Origin: Saccharopolyspora gloriosae
Lineage (GTDB): Bacteria; Actinomycetota; Actinomycetes; Mycobacteriales; Pseudonocardiaceae
DNA: 64,000 bases
Direction of reading: 5' to 3'
NCBI RefSeq assembly: GCF_014203325.1
Contig: NZ_JACHIV010000001.1
Span: 2,171,501 to 2,235,500, forward strand
The position numbers and the translations under genes were made by a program. The first letter of the stretch is position 1. Every line of letters starts with the position of its first letter. Of the stretch, positions 7,149 to 15,329 are shown piece after piece. The notes beneath the pieces were generated by a model that saw nothing but the letters and a program-made list of their open reading frames with translations, searched no databases and was not told the origin of the DNA.

Positions 7149-8537
7149 ATGAACGTGCAGCCACGCCCACCGGGCACCGGCGGCAGGCCCGTCGGCTACG
7201 CGCTCTCCGGAGCGGCAGGCGGATTCGCCCGCACCCTGCTGGCGCAGACCCTGCTGATCCCCGCGCTGGCCCCGGCCGTGCTGTGCGACGTGGACGTGCC
7301 CCGGCTGCACGCGCTGTGCCTCGAACTGGGCTACGCGCCCGAACGGCTGCGCACCTGCACCGACGCCGAGCAGACCGCCGCGGCCACCGCCGCCGGGCAC
7401 ATCGCGCTCGTCGCCGACCAGGAACTGCTCGGCGCCGGGCAGTGGGACGTGCTCGTCGAAGCCACCGGCAGCCCCGCCCACGGCTACGCGATGGCCCGCG
7501 CCGCGCTCACCGCGGGCAGGCACGTCGCCATGGTCAGCAAGGAGGTCGACTCCGTCGCCGGCCTGCACCTGGCGAGGCTGGCCGCGGACAACGACGTCGT
7601 CTACGCCCCCGCCGAAGGCGACCAGCCCGGCAACCTCATCCGGTTGCTCGACTGGGCGCGGCTGCTGGGCATGGACGTCGTGGCCATCGGCAAGTCCAGC
7701 GAGTACGACCTGGTCTTCGACCCGGCGACCGGCACGGTGACCCAGCTCGACCGGACCGTGCCCGCTCCGGCGATCGGCGAGCTGCTCACCCTCGGCGAGG
7801 ACGTGCGCGGCACCCTCGCGGCCCGCGCGGACGCCGTCGCCGCACTGCCCACCGGCGCGACCGCCGACTACTGCGAAATGGCCGTCGTCGCCAACAACAC
7901 CGGCTTCCGGCCCGACGTGGAACGGCTGCACTACCCGGTCGCGCGGATCGCGGAGCTCGCCGACATCTACTCGCTGCGCGAGCACGGCGGCGTGCTGCAC
8001 GAGACCGGCGCGGTCGACGTGTTCAGCGCGCTGCGCCTGCCCGACGAGGCCTCGTTCGCCGGTGGCGAGTTCGTGGTGCTGCGCACCAACGACGCCGAGA
8101 CCTGGCGCATCCTCGCCGAGAAGGGCCACGTGGTGAGCGAGGACGGGCGCTACGCGACCGTCTACCTCCCGTACCACCTGATGGGCGTCGAGACCCCGGC
8201 GACGCTGCTCGCCATCGCCGCGCACGGCCGGACGCCGGACGCCGCACCGCCGGGCAGGCACGCGGTGCTCGCCGGACGCGCCCAGCGCGACCTCGCCGCC
8301 GGCACCGTGCTCGACATGGGCGGGCACCACCACGACGTCACCGGCGTGCAGGCCGTCCTGCTGCGCGACGAGGACGCCCCCGCCGACGTCGCTCCGCTGT
8401 ACCTCGCCGCGCACGCCGAGCTGGGCCGCGACGTCGCCGCCGGAGAACTGATCACCCTGTCCGACCTGGCGAACCCGGACCCGGCGCTCGTCGAGGCCTG
8501 GAACCTGGGCGGCGAGTGGGCTAGGGAGGTCGCCTGA
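7149..8537 (+). CDS. NAD(P)-binding SAF-domain oxidoreductase
   Basis: 462 residues. The N-terminus is a Rossmann fold of the homoserine-dehydrogenase-like type (GYALSGAAGGFARTLLAQ about 15-32, LVEATGSPAHGYAMA about 102-116, HVAMVSKEVD). The C-terminal about 80 residues form an SAF domain (LAAGTVLDMGGHHHDVTGV, then AGELITLSDL). A GAGGAG ribosome site sits just before the ATG. It ends in TGATG overlapping the GntP permease start. Position between an acid-sugar kinase and an acid permease suggests that it is the dehydrogenase that oxidises the imported acid to the 3-oxo form. That job is usually done by LtnD-type enzymes, which are absent here. The role is inference from context. Confidence 0.7.
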   Translation: MNVQPRPPGTGGRPVGYALSGAAGGFARTLLAQTLLIPALAPAVLCDVDVPRLHALCLELGYAPERLRTCTDAEQTAAATAAGHIALVADQELLGAGQWDVLVEATGSPAHGYAMARAALTAGRHVAMVSKEVDSVAGLHLARLAADNDVVYAPAEGDQPGNLIRLLDWARLLGMDVVAIGKSSEYDLVFDPATGTVTQLDRTVPAPAIGELLTLGEDVRGTLAARADAVAALPTGATADYCEMAVVANNTGFRPDVERLHYPVARIAELADIYSLREHGGVLHETGAVDVFSALRLPDEASFAGGEFVVLRTNDAETWRILAEKGHVVSEDGRYATVYLPYHLMGVETPATLLAIAAHGRTPDAAPPGRHAVLAGRAQRDLAAGTVLDMGGHHHDVTGVQAVLLRDEDAPADVAPLYLAAHAELGRDVAAGELITLSDLANPDPALVEAWNLGGEWAREVA

Positions 8538-9892
8538 TGAGCGCCGAGCTCACCCCGCTGCTGCTGGCGGCAGGTGCGATCGTCGTCCTGATCGTGCTGA
8601 TCACGAAGATGAAGCTGCACCCGTTCCTGGCGCTGATGATCGCCGCGCTCGGGCTCGGCTTCGCCAACGGCATCGCGCCCGGCGAGACCGCCGAGCACTT
8701 CCAGACCGGATTCGGCGACGCCCTCAGCGACACCGGGCCCGTCATCGGCCTGGGCACCATCCTCGGCGGCATCCTGCTCGGATCCGGTGGAGCGGACCGG
8801 ATCGCGACCGCGTTCATCGGCACCCGCCCCGTGAAGTGGATCCCCGCGGCGATCGCCGCCGCCGCGCTGCTGATCGGCATGCCGCACCTGTTCGACGTCA
8901 GCTTCGTGATGCTGGTGCCGCTGGTGTACGCGGTGGCCAAGCGGACCGGCTCGCACCTGCTGTTCGTCGGGCTGCCGATGGCGGCCGGGCTCTACGTCTC
9001 GCACGGCCTGCTGCCGCCGCACCCGGCGCCGACGCTGGCGGTCGCCGCCTACGACGCCAACACCGGGATGACCATCTTCTTCGGCCTGGTCATCGCCATC
9101 CCGGCGGCGATCATCTGCGGCCCGGTGCTGACGCCGCTGCTGGCCCGCTGGTTCGGCCCCGCGCCCGACCTGGACAAGAGCCCGGTGCCCGACCCCGGTC
9201 CCGCCGAGGGAGAACTGCGCCGTCCCGTGTCGCTGGTGCTGGCGCTGATCACCGTGGTGCTCCCGGCGGGCCTGATGCTCATCGGCACCCTCGGCACTTC
9301 GATGACCGCGCCGGGCACCTGGGCGAACGTGCTGTTCGAGGCGTGCGACACGCCGGTGCTGTCGCTGCTGGCGGCGGTCGTGTTCGCGTTCTTCGCGCTG
9401 GGCGTGCGATCCGGGTTCGGGTTCGCGAAGTTGCAGAAGATGGCCGCGAAGGGCCTCGGGCCCGTCGGCGCGATCATCCTGATCCTCGGCGCTGGCGGAG
9501 GACTCAAGGAGATGCTGTCGGCCACCGAGGTCGACAAGCTGATCACGCAGTACGCCGTCGACTGGGCGGTGCCGCCGCTGCTGCTGGCGTGGACCGTGGC
9601 CGCGCTGCTGCGGATCTGCCTCGGTTCGGCGACGGTCGCCACCGCCGCCGCGACGGGCATCGTGGCTCCGCTGGTCGCGGCGTACCCCGGGTTGTCGCCG
9701 GAACTGCTGGTGCTGGCGACCGCGTCCGGTGCCGTGATGCTCTCGCACGTCAACGACTCCGGGTTCTGGCTGTTCAAGGAGTACTTCCAGCTCAGCGTGT
9801 CGCAGACCTTCCGGACCTGGACGCTGATGCTCTCCTTGCAGTCGCTGTTGAGCCTCGGCGGCGTGCTGCTGCTCAGCGCCCTCGTCTCCTGA
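8537..9892 (+). CDS. GntP family sugar-acid/proton symporter
   Basis: 451 residues, close to the usual 440-450 of the gluconate permease family. The protein is almost wholly hydrophobic with 12-14 predicted membrane spans. It shows GntP-type features such as GLGTILGGILLGSGGADRIA (about 72-91), GMPHLFDVSFVMLVPL, and HVNDSGFWLFKEYF near the C-terminus. It should import a gluconate-like or four-carbon acid with protons. The start codon shares one base with the upstream stop, so it is coupled to the SAF oxidoreductase. A very strong hairpin follows directly. Confidence 0.9.
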   Translation: MSAELTPLLLAAGAIVVLIVLITKMKLHPFLALMIAALGLGFANGIAPGETAEHFQTGFGDALSDTGPVIGLGTILGGILLGSGGADRIATAFIGTRPVKWIPAAIAAAALLIGMPHLFDVSFVMLVPLVYAVAKRTGSHLLFVGLPMAAGLYVSHGLLPPHPAPTLAVAAYDANTGMTIFFGLVIAIPAAIICGPVLTPLLARWFGPAPDLDKSPVPDPGPAEGELRRPVSLVLALITVVLPAGLMLIGTLGTSMTAPGTWANVLFEACDTPVLSLLAAVVFAFFALGVRSGFGFAKLQKMAAKGLGPVGAIILILGAGGGLKEMLSATEVDKLITQYAVDWAVPPLLLAWTVAALLRICLGSATVATAAATGIVAPLVAAYPGLSPELLVLATASGAVMLSHVNDSGFWLFKEYFQLSVSQTFRTWTLMLSLQSLLSLGGVLLLSALVS

Positions 9893-9893
9893 C

Positions 9894-9939
9894 GTGAACG
9901 CCTCCTCCGCCCGTGAACGTGGGCGGAGGAGGTGTTCAC
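9894..9939 (+). terminator. 19-bp hairpin terminator after the GntP gene
   Basis: Left arm GTGAACGCCTCCTCCGCCC pairs with the right arm at 9921-9939, with one G-T wobble and an 8-nt loop that itself begins GTGAACG. It starts 2 nt after the permease stop. Its GTGAAC...GTTCAC ends match the four hairpins near 62700-63066. Confidence 0.8.
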
Positions 9940-10028
9940 CTGAACGGGCAGCGGTGGGCTCCGGGAAGCCGCCGGTGGGCGGTGGCGACAATGGGAGCGA
10001 TCGGTTCGCGACGAACGGGGAGTGGGGC

Positions 10029-10826
10029 ATGGACGCGTCGGAGAACCCGCCGCTCATTCCTGATCAGCGCCGCGAGCAGCTGGTCAAGCACCTGCGGCGG
10101 GAAGGGGTGCTCAGCGTCCAGCAGATCACCCAGCTGTTCGGCATCTCGCACATGACGGTGCGCCGCGACCTCGCCGAACTGGAACGCCAGGGCCTGGTGT
10201 TCTCGGTGCCCGGCGGCGCGCGCATCGCCAGCCAGGTGCACGCCGAGCCGACGTTCCAGGCGAAGTCGGTGACCGAGCAGCCCGAGAAGCAGGCGATGGC
10301 GCGGGACGCCGCCCGCCACGTCCGCGACGGCATGACGGTCTACCTCGACGCGGGCACCACGATGCTCACGATGATCCCGCTGCTGGTGGAGCACGCCGAA
10401 CTCACCGTGGTCACCAACGATTTCACCGCCGTGGAGCGGTTGTTGCCGGCCACCCACCTCGACGTGATCCACCTCGGCGGCCTCGTCGAACCCGCGAACC
10501 GCTCCAGCGTCGGGCGGCTGGCGGCGTTGACGTTGCGGCAGCTGGCGCTGGACGTGGCGTTCGTGAGCGCGAGTTCCTGGGACCTGCTGCGCGGGGTCAC
10601 CACGCCGTCGGAGCGCAAGGTGGAGGTCAAGCACGCCGCGATGGCGGCCGCGTCGAAGTCCTTGCTGGTGGCGGGTTCTTCGAAGTACGGCGTGTTCGGC
10701 CGCTACAAGGTCGCGCCGCTGACCGCCTTCGACGAGGTGATCACCGACGCAGCCCTGGCCGACGCCGCCGCGGAGGGAATCCGGGCGGAGGGCACCGATC
10801 TGCGCCTGGCGAGCCCGGAGGGGTAG
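10029..10826 (+). CDS. DeoR/GlpR family regulator
   Basis: 265 residues from the ATG at 10029, which follows GGGGAG. The N-terminal DeoR helix-turn-helix is clear: RREQLVKHLRREGVLSVQQI, then LFGISHMTVRRDLAELERQG (about 14-58) and the GGA motif PGGARI. The C-terminal sugar-phosphate sensor domain carries YLDAGTTM (about 105) and VVTNDF. DeoR proteins of this type repress sugar catabolism and release DNA on binding a phosphorylated intermediate. It lies directly downstream of the acid-sugar operon and probably acts on the TGTGA sites near 7038-7073. Confidence 0.88.
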   Translation: MDASENPPLIPDQRREQLVKHLRREGVLSVQQITQLFGISHMTVRRDLAELERQGLVFSVPGGARIASQVHAEPTFQAKSVTEQPEKQAMARDAARHVRDGMTVYLDAGTTMLTMIPLLVEHAELTVVTNDFTAVERLLPATHLDVIHLGGLVEPANRSSVGRLAALTLRQLALDVAFVSASSWDLLRGVTTPSERKVEVKHAAMAAASKSLLVAGSSKYGVFGRYKVAPLTAFDEVITDAALADAAAEGIRAEGTDLRLASPEG

Positions 10827-10850
10827 CTGCGGGCTCGTGGGCCTGCGGCG

Positions 10851-11144
10851 TCAGGCGGTGTTCGGATCGCCCGCGATCTTGCAGGCGAGTTCGGCATGCG
10901 GCCTGCTCACCTCGATGGTGAGGAGGTCGTGCAAGCACTTCTTGAAAGCCTGCGATCCGCCGCCCTGCGAACCCAGCGAACAGGCGTTCTCCACCTTCGG
11001 TCCCACGGTGTACCCCTGGTCGTGGAGGTAGGCGGCGCACCCCTTCGCGGTCGCCTGCGCGGGTCCGGCCGCCGCCAACGACAGCATGCTCGCGGCTGCC
11101 ACCGTCACCAGCGAAGCGGCGATGCGCCGCGTCGTCCTGCTCAT
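10851..11144 (-). CDS. small secreted Cys-containing protein
   Basis: 97 residues from an ATG preceded by AGGGGGAATC. Residues 1-32 form a clean signal peptide (RTTRR, hydrophobic core, GPAQATA). The mature part of about 65 residues has four Cys (GCAAYL, NACSLG, KKCLHDLL, LACKIA), likely two disulfides. The pattern CAAYLHDQGYTVG...AC resembles small secreted actinobacterial proteins of unknown function. It is convergent with the DeoR gene. No enzymatic motif is visible. Confidence 0.7.
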   Translation of the reverse strand: MSRTTRRIAASLVTVAAASMLSLAAAGPAQATAKGCAAYLHDQGYTVGPKVENACSLGSQGGGSQAFKKCLHDLLTIEVSRPHAELACKIAGDPNTA

Positions 11145-11342
11145 GATTCCCCCTGCGGTGTAGGTCCCCCAGCGGCGGATTCCTGCGCCGTGGAGCCGTT
11201 TCTCCGGCTCCACGGGGAATCTTGCCGAATTCGATCGCGGGAGGTCGGGGGAATGGCACGAAGCACCTGAACGGCCCAAACGGGGTGGACACGAAGAATC
11301 CGGCCGATCGAGCGAACTCGACCGGCCGGATGGGTTCAGTGC

Positions 11343-11639
11343 TCAGTGCTCGTCGTAATGATCGCCGTGGGCGGCGTGGCGGTGGCCGTCGTGCAGGTAG
11401 TCGGTGTGGTCGCCGTGCTGCACGGCGGTGTGGCCGCAGTCCGCCCCGTGCTCGTGGGAATGCCCGTCGTGGGCGACGTGCTCCGACGGTTCGCATTCGT
11501 CGTAGTGGTCGTCGTGGGCCCGATGCAGGTGACCGTCGTGCGCATAGTCGGTGTGGTCACCGTGCGGCACCGCGGTGTGCCCGCAGTCCGGCCCGTGCGC
11601 GTGCGGGTGGTCGGCGTGCTGGGCGTGAGCCGTCGTCAT
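11343..11639 (-). CDS. histidine-rich metal-binding protein with tandem repeat
   Basis: 98 residues, 27 of them His. Two near-identical units of about 34 residues carry DCGHTAVxHGDHTDYxHDGH followed by H-rich DHYDE (about residues 18-50 and 63-97). There is no signal peptide or membrane span, so it should be cytoplasmic. Proteins with this HGxDCGHTAV-HGDH pattern are common in actinobacteria and are often annotated loosely as zinc-transporter-related. The dense His/Asp content and one Cys per unit imply zinc buffering. It sits immediately downstream of aztD-, aztC- and propeller-like zinc genes on the same strand. The start is the ATG at 11639. Confidence 0.75.
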   Translation of the reverse strand: MTTAHAQHADHPHAHGPDCGHTAVPHGDHTDYAHDGHLHRAHDDHYDECEPSEHVAHDGHSHEHGADCGHTAVQHGDHTDYLHDGHRHAAHGDHYDEH

Positions 11640-11784
11640 GAGGAACCTCGCTGCTGCGTTTCGGTCGGTCGGCACCGCCAGGTGGAGCAACCTCGCGGTC
11701 CCCATCACATTAGCCACCACGCATATGTCAGCAACTCGGCGACCGCCGCCCGCATCGCACGATCCGGGCGGCGGGGCCGGGAGG

Positions 11785-12948
11785 TCAGGACACGACGCCG
11801 CTGAGTTCGTTCGGGGCGGCGGGCAGGGTGCCGGTGGCGGTCTTCTCGCCGGTCGCCAGGTCGACCGCGTGGATCTCCTTGCGGTTCGGGTCGGTGACGT
11901 AGGCGGTGCCGCCGCGCACGAACAGCGCGGGACGCGGCTGCTGCCACTCCAGCGGTTCCTGCCAGGAGCCGGTGACGGGGATGGTGTTCACGATGCGTCC
12001 GCTGGCCGGGTCGATGACGCGCAGACCGCCGTCGGTGCCGAGCACGAGGGCCTCGCCCTGCGGCCCGCGCGCCAGCGAGCGGAAGGTGTAGCTGGTGCCG
12101 AGGTCGACCAGCCGCAGCTTCCCGGTCGTGGTGTCGATCAGCGAGACCTGCTCGGGGCGCTCCAGTTCGGCGTCCTCGTCCACCTTGTAGTCGCCGAGCA
12201 CGATCGGGGAGTGCTCGGAGCCGGCCTGGTTGCCGATGCGGCCGTACTCGGTCGGGCTGGTGACCTTCGTGATGGCGCCGTCCCGGTAGACGACCGCGCC
12301 GTTCTCGCAGCCGACCACGATCGCGTCGCCCTGGGCGGCGGCTTCGCCGTGCACGCCGGGGCAGTCCTCGTTGCGCGCGATCTCGTCGCGGTTCTCGTCG
12401 AGCACCACGATGCCGACGCGCTCGTCCTCGTTGCCGAGTGTGGTGAGCAGTTCGCCACCGGCGAGTTCGACGGCGACGCCGTGGTGCGGCTCGGCGGTCT
12501 TGTGCTGCTCGGTGGCGGGTTTCCCGTCGCCGAGCTCCTTCGGGTCGAAGGAGGTGACCTCGCCGGTGCCGTCGCTGAACAGCACGGTGCGCCCGGCGTG
12601 GCGCACGACGTGACCGGGCTTGGCGCCGGGGAACGTGACGTCGGTCAGCGCGGGGTGCGCGGCGTCGAGCAGCTGGAACCCGTCGGAGGTGGACACGACC
12701 ACGTGCTCGTCGTCGCCCGCCGGGTTGAGGCGGTTGAAGCCGTCCAGCGGGATGTCGGCGGCGACCTGGAGGGTGCGGCCGTCGAGCACCCAGATGCCGC
12801 CGTCGTAGGTGGCGACCACCGGTTCCGCCACGGCGGGTCCGGTGGGTGCGGCCTGCGGCTGCGGTTCGGGTGACGCGCAGGCGCTGAGCGCGAGCGCGGC
12901 GGTGGCGAGCGCGACGCCGGTCTTGGCGGCTGTCCTCGTGGTGGGCAT
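11785..12948 (-). CDS. aztD: AztD-like zinc chaperone, beta-propeller lipoprotein
   Basis: 387 residues. ATG at 12948 follows AGAGGAAC. The lipobox is LSAC with Cys24. The rest is a YncE/PQQ-type beta-propeller. AztD-type zinc features are present: EPHHGVAV (143-150) preceded by His139, and CPGVHGEA (186-193) with a partner Cys204. In Paracoccus and Citrobacter, AztD donates zinc to the binding protein AztC. Here it follows aztC with 50 nt between. Lipid anchoring replaces the periplasmic location of the Gram-negative versions. This is the best AztD match of the two propellers in the locus. Confidence 0.8.
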   Translation of the reverse strand: MPTTRTAAKTGVALATAALALSACASPEPQPQAAPTGPAVAEPVVATYDGGIWVLDGRTLQVAADIPLDGFNRLNPAGDDEHVVVSTSDGFQLLDAAHPALTDVTFPGAKPGHVVRHAGRTVLFSDGTGEVTSFDPKELGDGKPATEQHKTAEPHHGVAVELAGGELLTTLGNEDERVGIVVLDENRDEIARNEDCPGVHGEAAAQGDAIVVGCENGAVVYRDGAITKVTSPTEYGRIGNQAGSEHSPIVLGDYKVDEDAELERPEQVSLIDTTTGKLRLVDLGTSYTFRSLARGPQGEALVLGTDGGLRVIDPASGRIVNTIPVTGSWQEPLEWQQPRPALFVRGGTAYVTDPNRKEIHAVDLATGEKTATGTLPAAPNELSGVVS

Positions 12949-12998
12949 GGATGTTCCTCTTCTCTTGTGCCGTCGAGCGGTTCCGGTGTTCGGCGGGG

Positions 12999-13919
12999 TC
13001 ATCCGCCGAGGCCGGTGGCGATGGCGTCGGCGTTGGACCGGGTCATCTCCAGGTAGGTGCCGGCGCCCTCGCCGGGCGGGCTCAGCGATTCGGAGAACAG
13101 CGGCACCACCCGCACGTCGAGCCCGGCCTGGTCGGCGAGCGCGCGGGCGAGCCGGTCGGGTTGCGAGGAGTCGGCGAACACCGCCCGCACTCCCGCCTGC
13201 CGCACGGCTCCGGCGAGTCCGGCCAGGTCGGAGGCGCTGGGGGAGGCCAGCGTCGTCCCGCTGGGGATGACCGCGCCGATGACCTCGAAGTCGTAGCGCT
13301 GCGCGAGGTAGCCGAACACGTGGTGGTTGGTGACGAGCTTGCGCCGCTGCGCGGGGATGGCGGCGAACCGCTCGGCGGTGGCGGTGTCGAGCGCCGCCAC
13401 CTCGCCCCGGTAGCGCGCGGCGTTGGCCCGCACGACCGCCGGGTCGACCCCGTCGACGTGCTCGACTACCTGCTGCGCGATGACGTCGACGGCGGCGGCG
13501 ACGCGGCGCGGGTCGGTCCAGAAGTGCGGGTCGGCCTGGCCGCGCGATTCGTCGCTGGTGTAGCGGATCGGGTCGACCCGTTCGCCCACCGGCAGCGTCG
13601 CGACCCCGGCGGACCCCGCGGCCCGGACGTGGCGCAGCACGCCCTCCTCCAGCCCGAGTCCGTTGTGGACGACGAGGTCGGCGAGTTCGAACTCCGCGGC
13701 CTGCTGGGCGGAGATGCCGAACGAGTGCGGATCCGCACCGGGCCGCATCAGCACCGACACCTGGGCCTGGTCGCCGAGGACGTTGCGGGTGATGTCGCCG
13801 AGGATGTTGGTGGTCACCACCACCTGGGCGCGCTGCGGCCCGCCGCCGGAGCAGCCGGTGAGCACGAGCAGCACCGCCGCCGCGGTCGCGGCGAGCGCCG
13901 CGGTGATCCGCCGGCTCAT
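12999..13919 (-). CDS. aztC: zinc ABC transporter substrate-binding lipoprotein (AztC/ZnuA type)
   Basis: 306 residues with lipobox LTGC (Cys23). Cluster A-I metal-binding features are in order: ADPHSF with His65, ADPHFW with His132, TNHHVFGYL with His199/200 and VFADSSQP with Asp250, the expected zinc ligands. The His-rich loop between the first two ligands is reduced to a short SDESRGQAD stretch, as in AztC rather than ZnuA. The start overlaps the upstream propeller gene by 4 nt (ATGA). Together with the permease, ATPase and AztD-like proteins it forms a high-affinity zinc importer. Confidence 0.88.
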   Translation of the reverse strand: MSRRITAALAATAAAVLLVLTGCSGGGPQRAQVVVTTNILGDITRNVLGDQAQVSVLMRPGADPHSFGISAQQAAEFELADLVVHNGLGLEEGVLRHVRAAGSAGVATLPVGERVDPIRYTSDESRGQADPHFWTDPRRVAAAVDVIAQQVVEHVDGVDPAVVRANAARYRGEVAALDTATAERFAAIPAQRRKLVTNHHVFGYLAQRYDFEVIGAVIPSGTTLASPSASDLAGLAGAVRQAGVRAVFADSSQPDRLARALADQAGLDVRVVPLFSESLSPPGEGAGTYLEMTRSNADAIATGLGG

Positions 13920-15103
13920 CGCCCGGTCTCCGCGAGGTGCGAGGCCTTGCCGCCGAGCCGGAATTCGCGGGCCAGGCGCAGCGAATCGTTGTAGTCGATC
14001 TCGTGGATCGTTCCGGCGTCGACGTCGTTGACGTAGGCGCGGGTCGTGTCGATCCGGATCACCGGCAGCGGCTCCGAGGTGTCGACGGGACGTTCGGTGA
14101 TGCGGGTTTTCGCCGTGACGGCACCGGTTTCGGCGTCGTGGGCGTGCAGCACGCCGTCCGCGGTGAGCGCGAGCAGCGGGCCGCCCTCGCCGACCGCGTT
14201 GACGGCCACGACGGGACCCGTCTCGACGTGCGTCCACTTCCGGTCCGAGAGGTCCAGCGACCACGTGCCGTGCTCGCCCGCCTTCGCGGCGAGGGTGGCG
14301 CTGCCGGGGCGCTGCTGGAACTCGCGGGCGCGTTCGTCCTCGCCGACCGGGCGCGGGTACGGGATCTTCTCGCCGCGGAAGGCGCCGCCGTCCTCGGAGA
14401 CGAGCAGCGCGCCGTCGGCGCAGCCGAACACGACTCCGCGCCGGGTGAGCGCCTCGCCGCTCGGCCGCGGGCAGGACGGCTCGACGGTGCCGGTGACCCG
14501 GCCCTCCCGGTCGAGCACTCGCACCGCGCCGTCGGGGGCGGCGGTCAGCACGTGCGTCTCGTAGGGGACGGCGGCGGTGCCCGGCGCGAGCTCGGCGCGG
14601 CCGACCTCGGTGAGGGTGCCGCCGTCGAGCGCGGCCCGGTCGAACAGCGTCGCCGAACCGTCCGAAGTGGACACGACGGCGACGCCGGTGTCGTTGTGCG
14701 CGCCGGAGGTGCGGCCGGGGAGGTCGCCGACCTCATGGATGTCGGCGCGGTAGTAGTGCACGTGGTCGCCGTGGTCCACCATCCACGAGCCGCTGTCCAC
14801 GACGCGGGTGCCGCCGTCCCCGGTCAGGTAGGCGTAGCGGCCGTCGTCGGTGATGTCCTGGACGCCCGGTACCGCCCCGAGCTCCACGACCTCCTCGGTG
14901 ATCAGGTCGAGCACCCGCACCGCGCCGGTGTCGCCGTCGGCGACGACGAGGCGGGATTGGGCTTCGGCGGCTTCCTCGGCACCTTCGACGTAGCCGTGCG
15001 GCACGTCCGGTGGCGGGGCGGCTTCGCCGCCGGGGGAGCCGCAGGCGGTGGCGGCCAGCGCGACGAGCGCGAGGGCGAACGCGGCGGATTTCATCTGTCT
15101 CAC
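13916..15103 (-). CDS. second zinc-associated beta-propeller lipoprotein (AztD paralogue)
   Basis: 395 residues from GTG 15103, which has AAAGGG upstream; ATG at 15094 is an alternative. The lipobox is ATAC (Cys21). The body is a seven-bladed-like propeller resembling the AztD gene next door, with PGVQDITDDGRYAYLT blades. Putative metal ligands are concentrated in DHGDHVHYYR (110-119), ETHVL and HEV. It lacks the EPHHG motif of AztD, so its metal site differs. It is coupled to aztC and separated from the permease gene by repeat copy A. It may be a second zinc chaperone or a sensor for the same importer. Confidence 0.7.
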   Translation of the reverse strand: MRQMKSAAFALALVALAATACGSPGGEAAPPPDVPHGYVEGAEEAAEAQSRLVVADGDTGAVRVLDLITEEVVELGAVPGVQDITDDGRYAYLTGDGGTRVVDSGSWMVDHGDHVHYYRADIHEVGDLPGRTSGAHNDTGVAVVSTSDGSATLFDRAALDGGTLTEVGRAELAPGTAAVPYETHVLTAAPDGAVRVLDREGRVTGTVEPSCPRPSGEALTRRGVVFGCADGALLVSEDGGAFRGEKIPYPRPVGEDERAREFQQRPGSATLAAKAGEHGTWSLDLSDRKWTHVETGPVVAVNAVGEGGPLLALTADGVLHAHDAETGAVTAKTRITERPVDTSEPLPVIRIDTTRAYVNDVDAGTIHEIDYNDSLRLAREFRLGGKASHLAETGR

Positions 15104-15128
15104 AGGGGCCCTTTCAGAATGATCTTTT

Positions 15129-15310
15129 GGTCGTTGTCTTGTCAGCGGGGGAGCCGCTGAGCAGTGACCGGCTAGAGCAGGCCGACCACCGGCGGGTTCT
15201 CAGCGGCTTCGTTCGCGAGGACAGCGATTTCGTGGTGTAGGGAGCTACATGAGAAATCGATCCCGCAGCGAGGAAGCCGCTGAGGTTCCGCTGAGCGACC
15301 AGCTACGCAG
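15129..15310 (-). repeat. structured 180-bp repeat, copy A
   Basis: Sense strand is minus. It starts (CTGCGTAG) 19 nt after the permease stop. The outer stem CTCAGCGGCTTC pairs with GAAGCCGCTGAG. The inner hairpin has CGATTTC pairing with GAAATCG and GTAG with CTAC. The 3' hairpin reads GCTCAGCGG...CCGCTGAC and the end is the conserved GACAA-GAC. It is the most divergent of the intact copies, yet its stems stay paired. Confidence 0.85.
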
Positions 15311-15329
15311 GTCGTTCTGAAAGGACTTC

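Noticed and set aside
8162-10057. Minus-strand frame of about 631 codons opposite GntP and SAF genes
   Set aside because: Composition is low-complexity His/Arg/Gly typical of antisense frames; the plus-strand genes are certain.
11222-11804. Plus-strand Val/Arg-rich frames opposite the His-rich gene
   Set aside because: Complement of His/Asp-rich codons automatically gives Val-rich frames; the minus-strand gene has tandem motifs and context.
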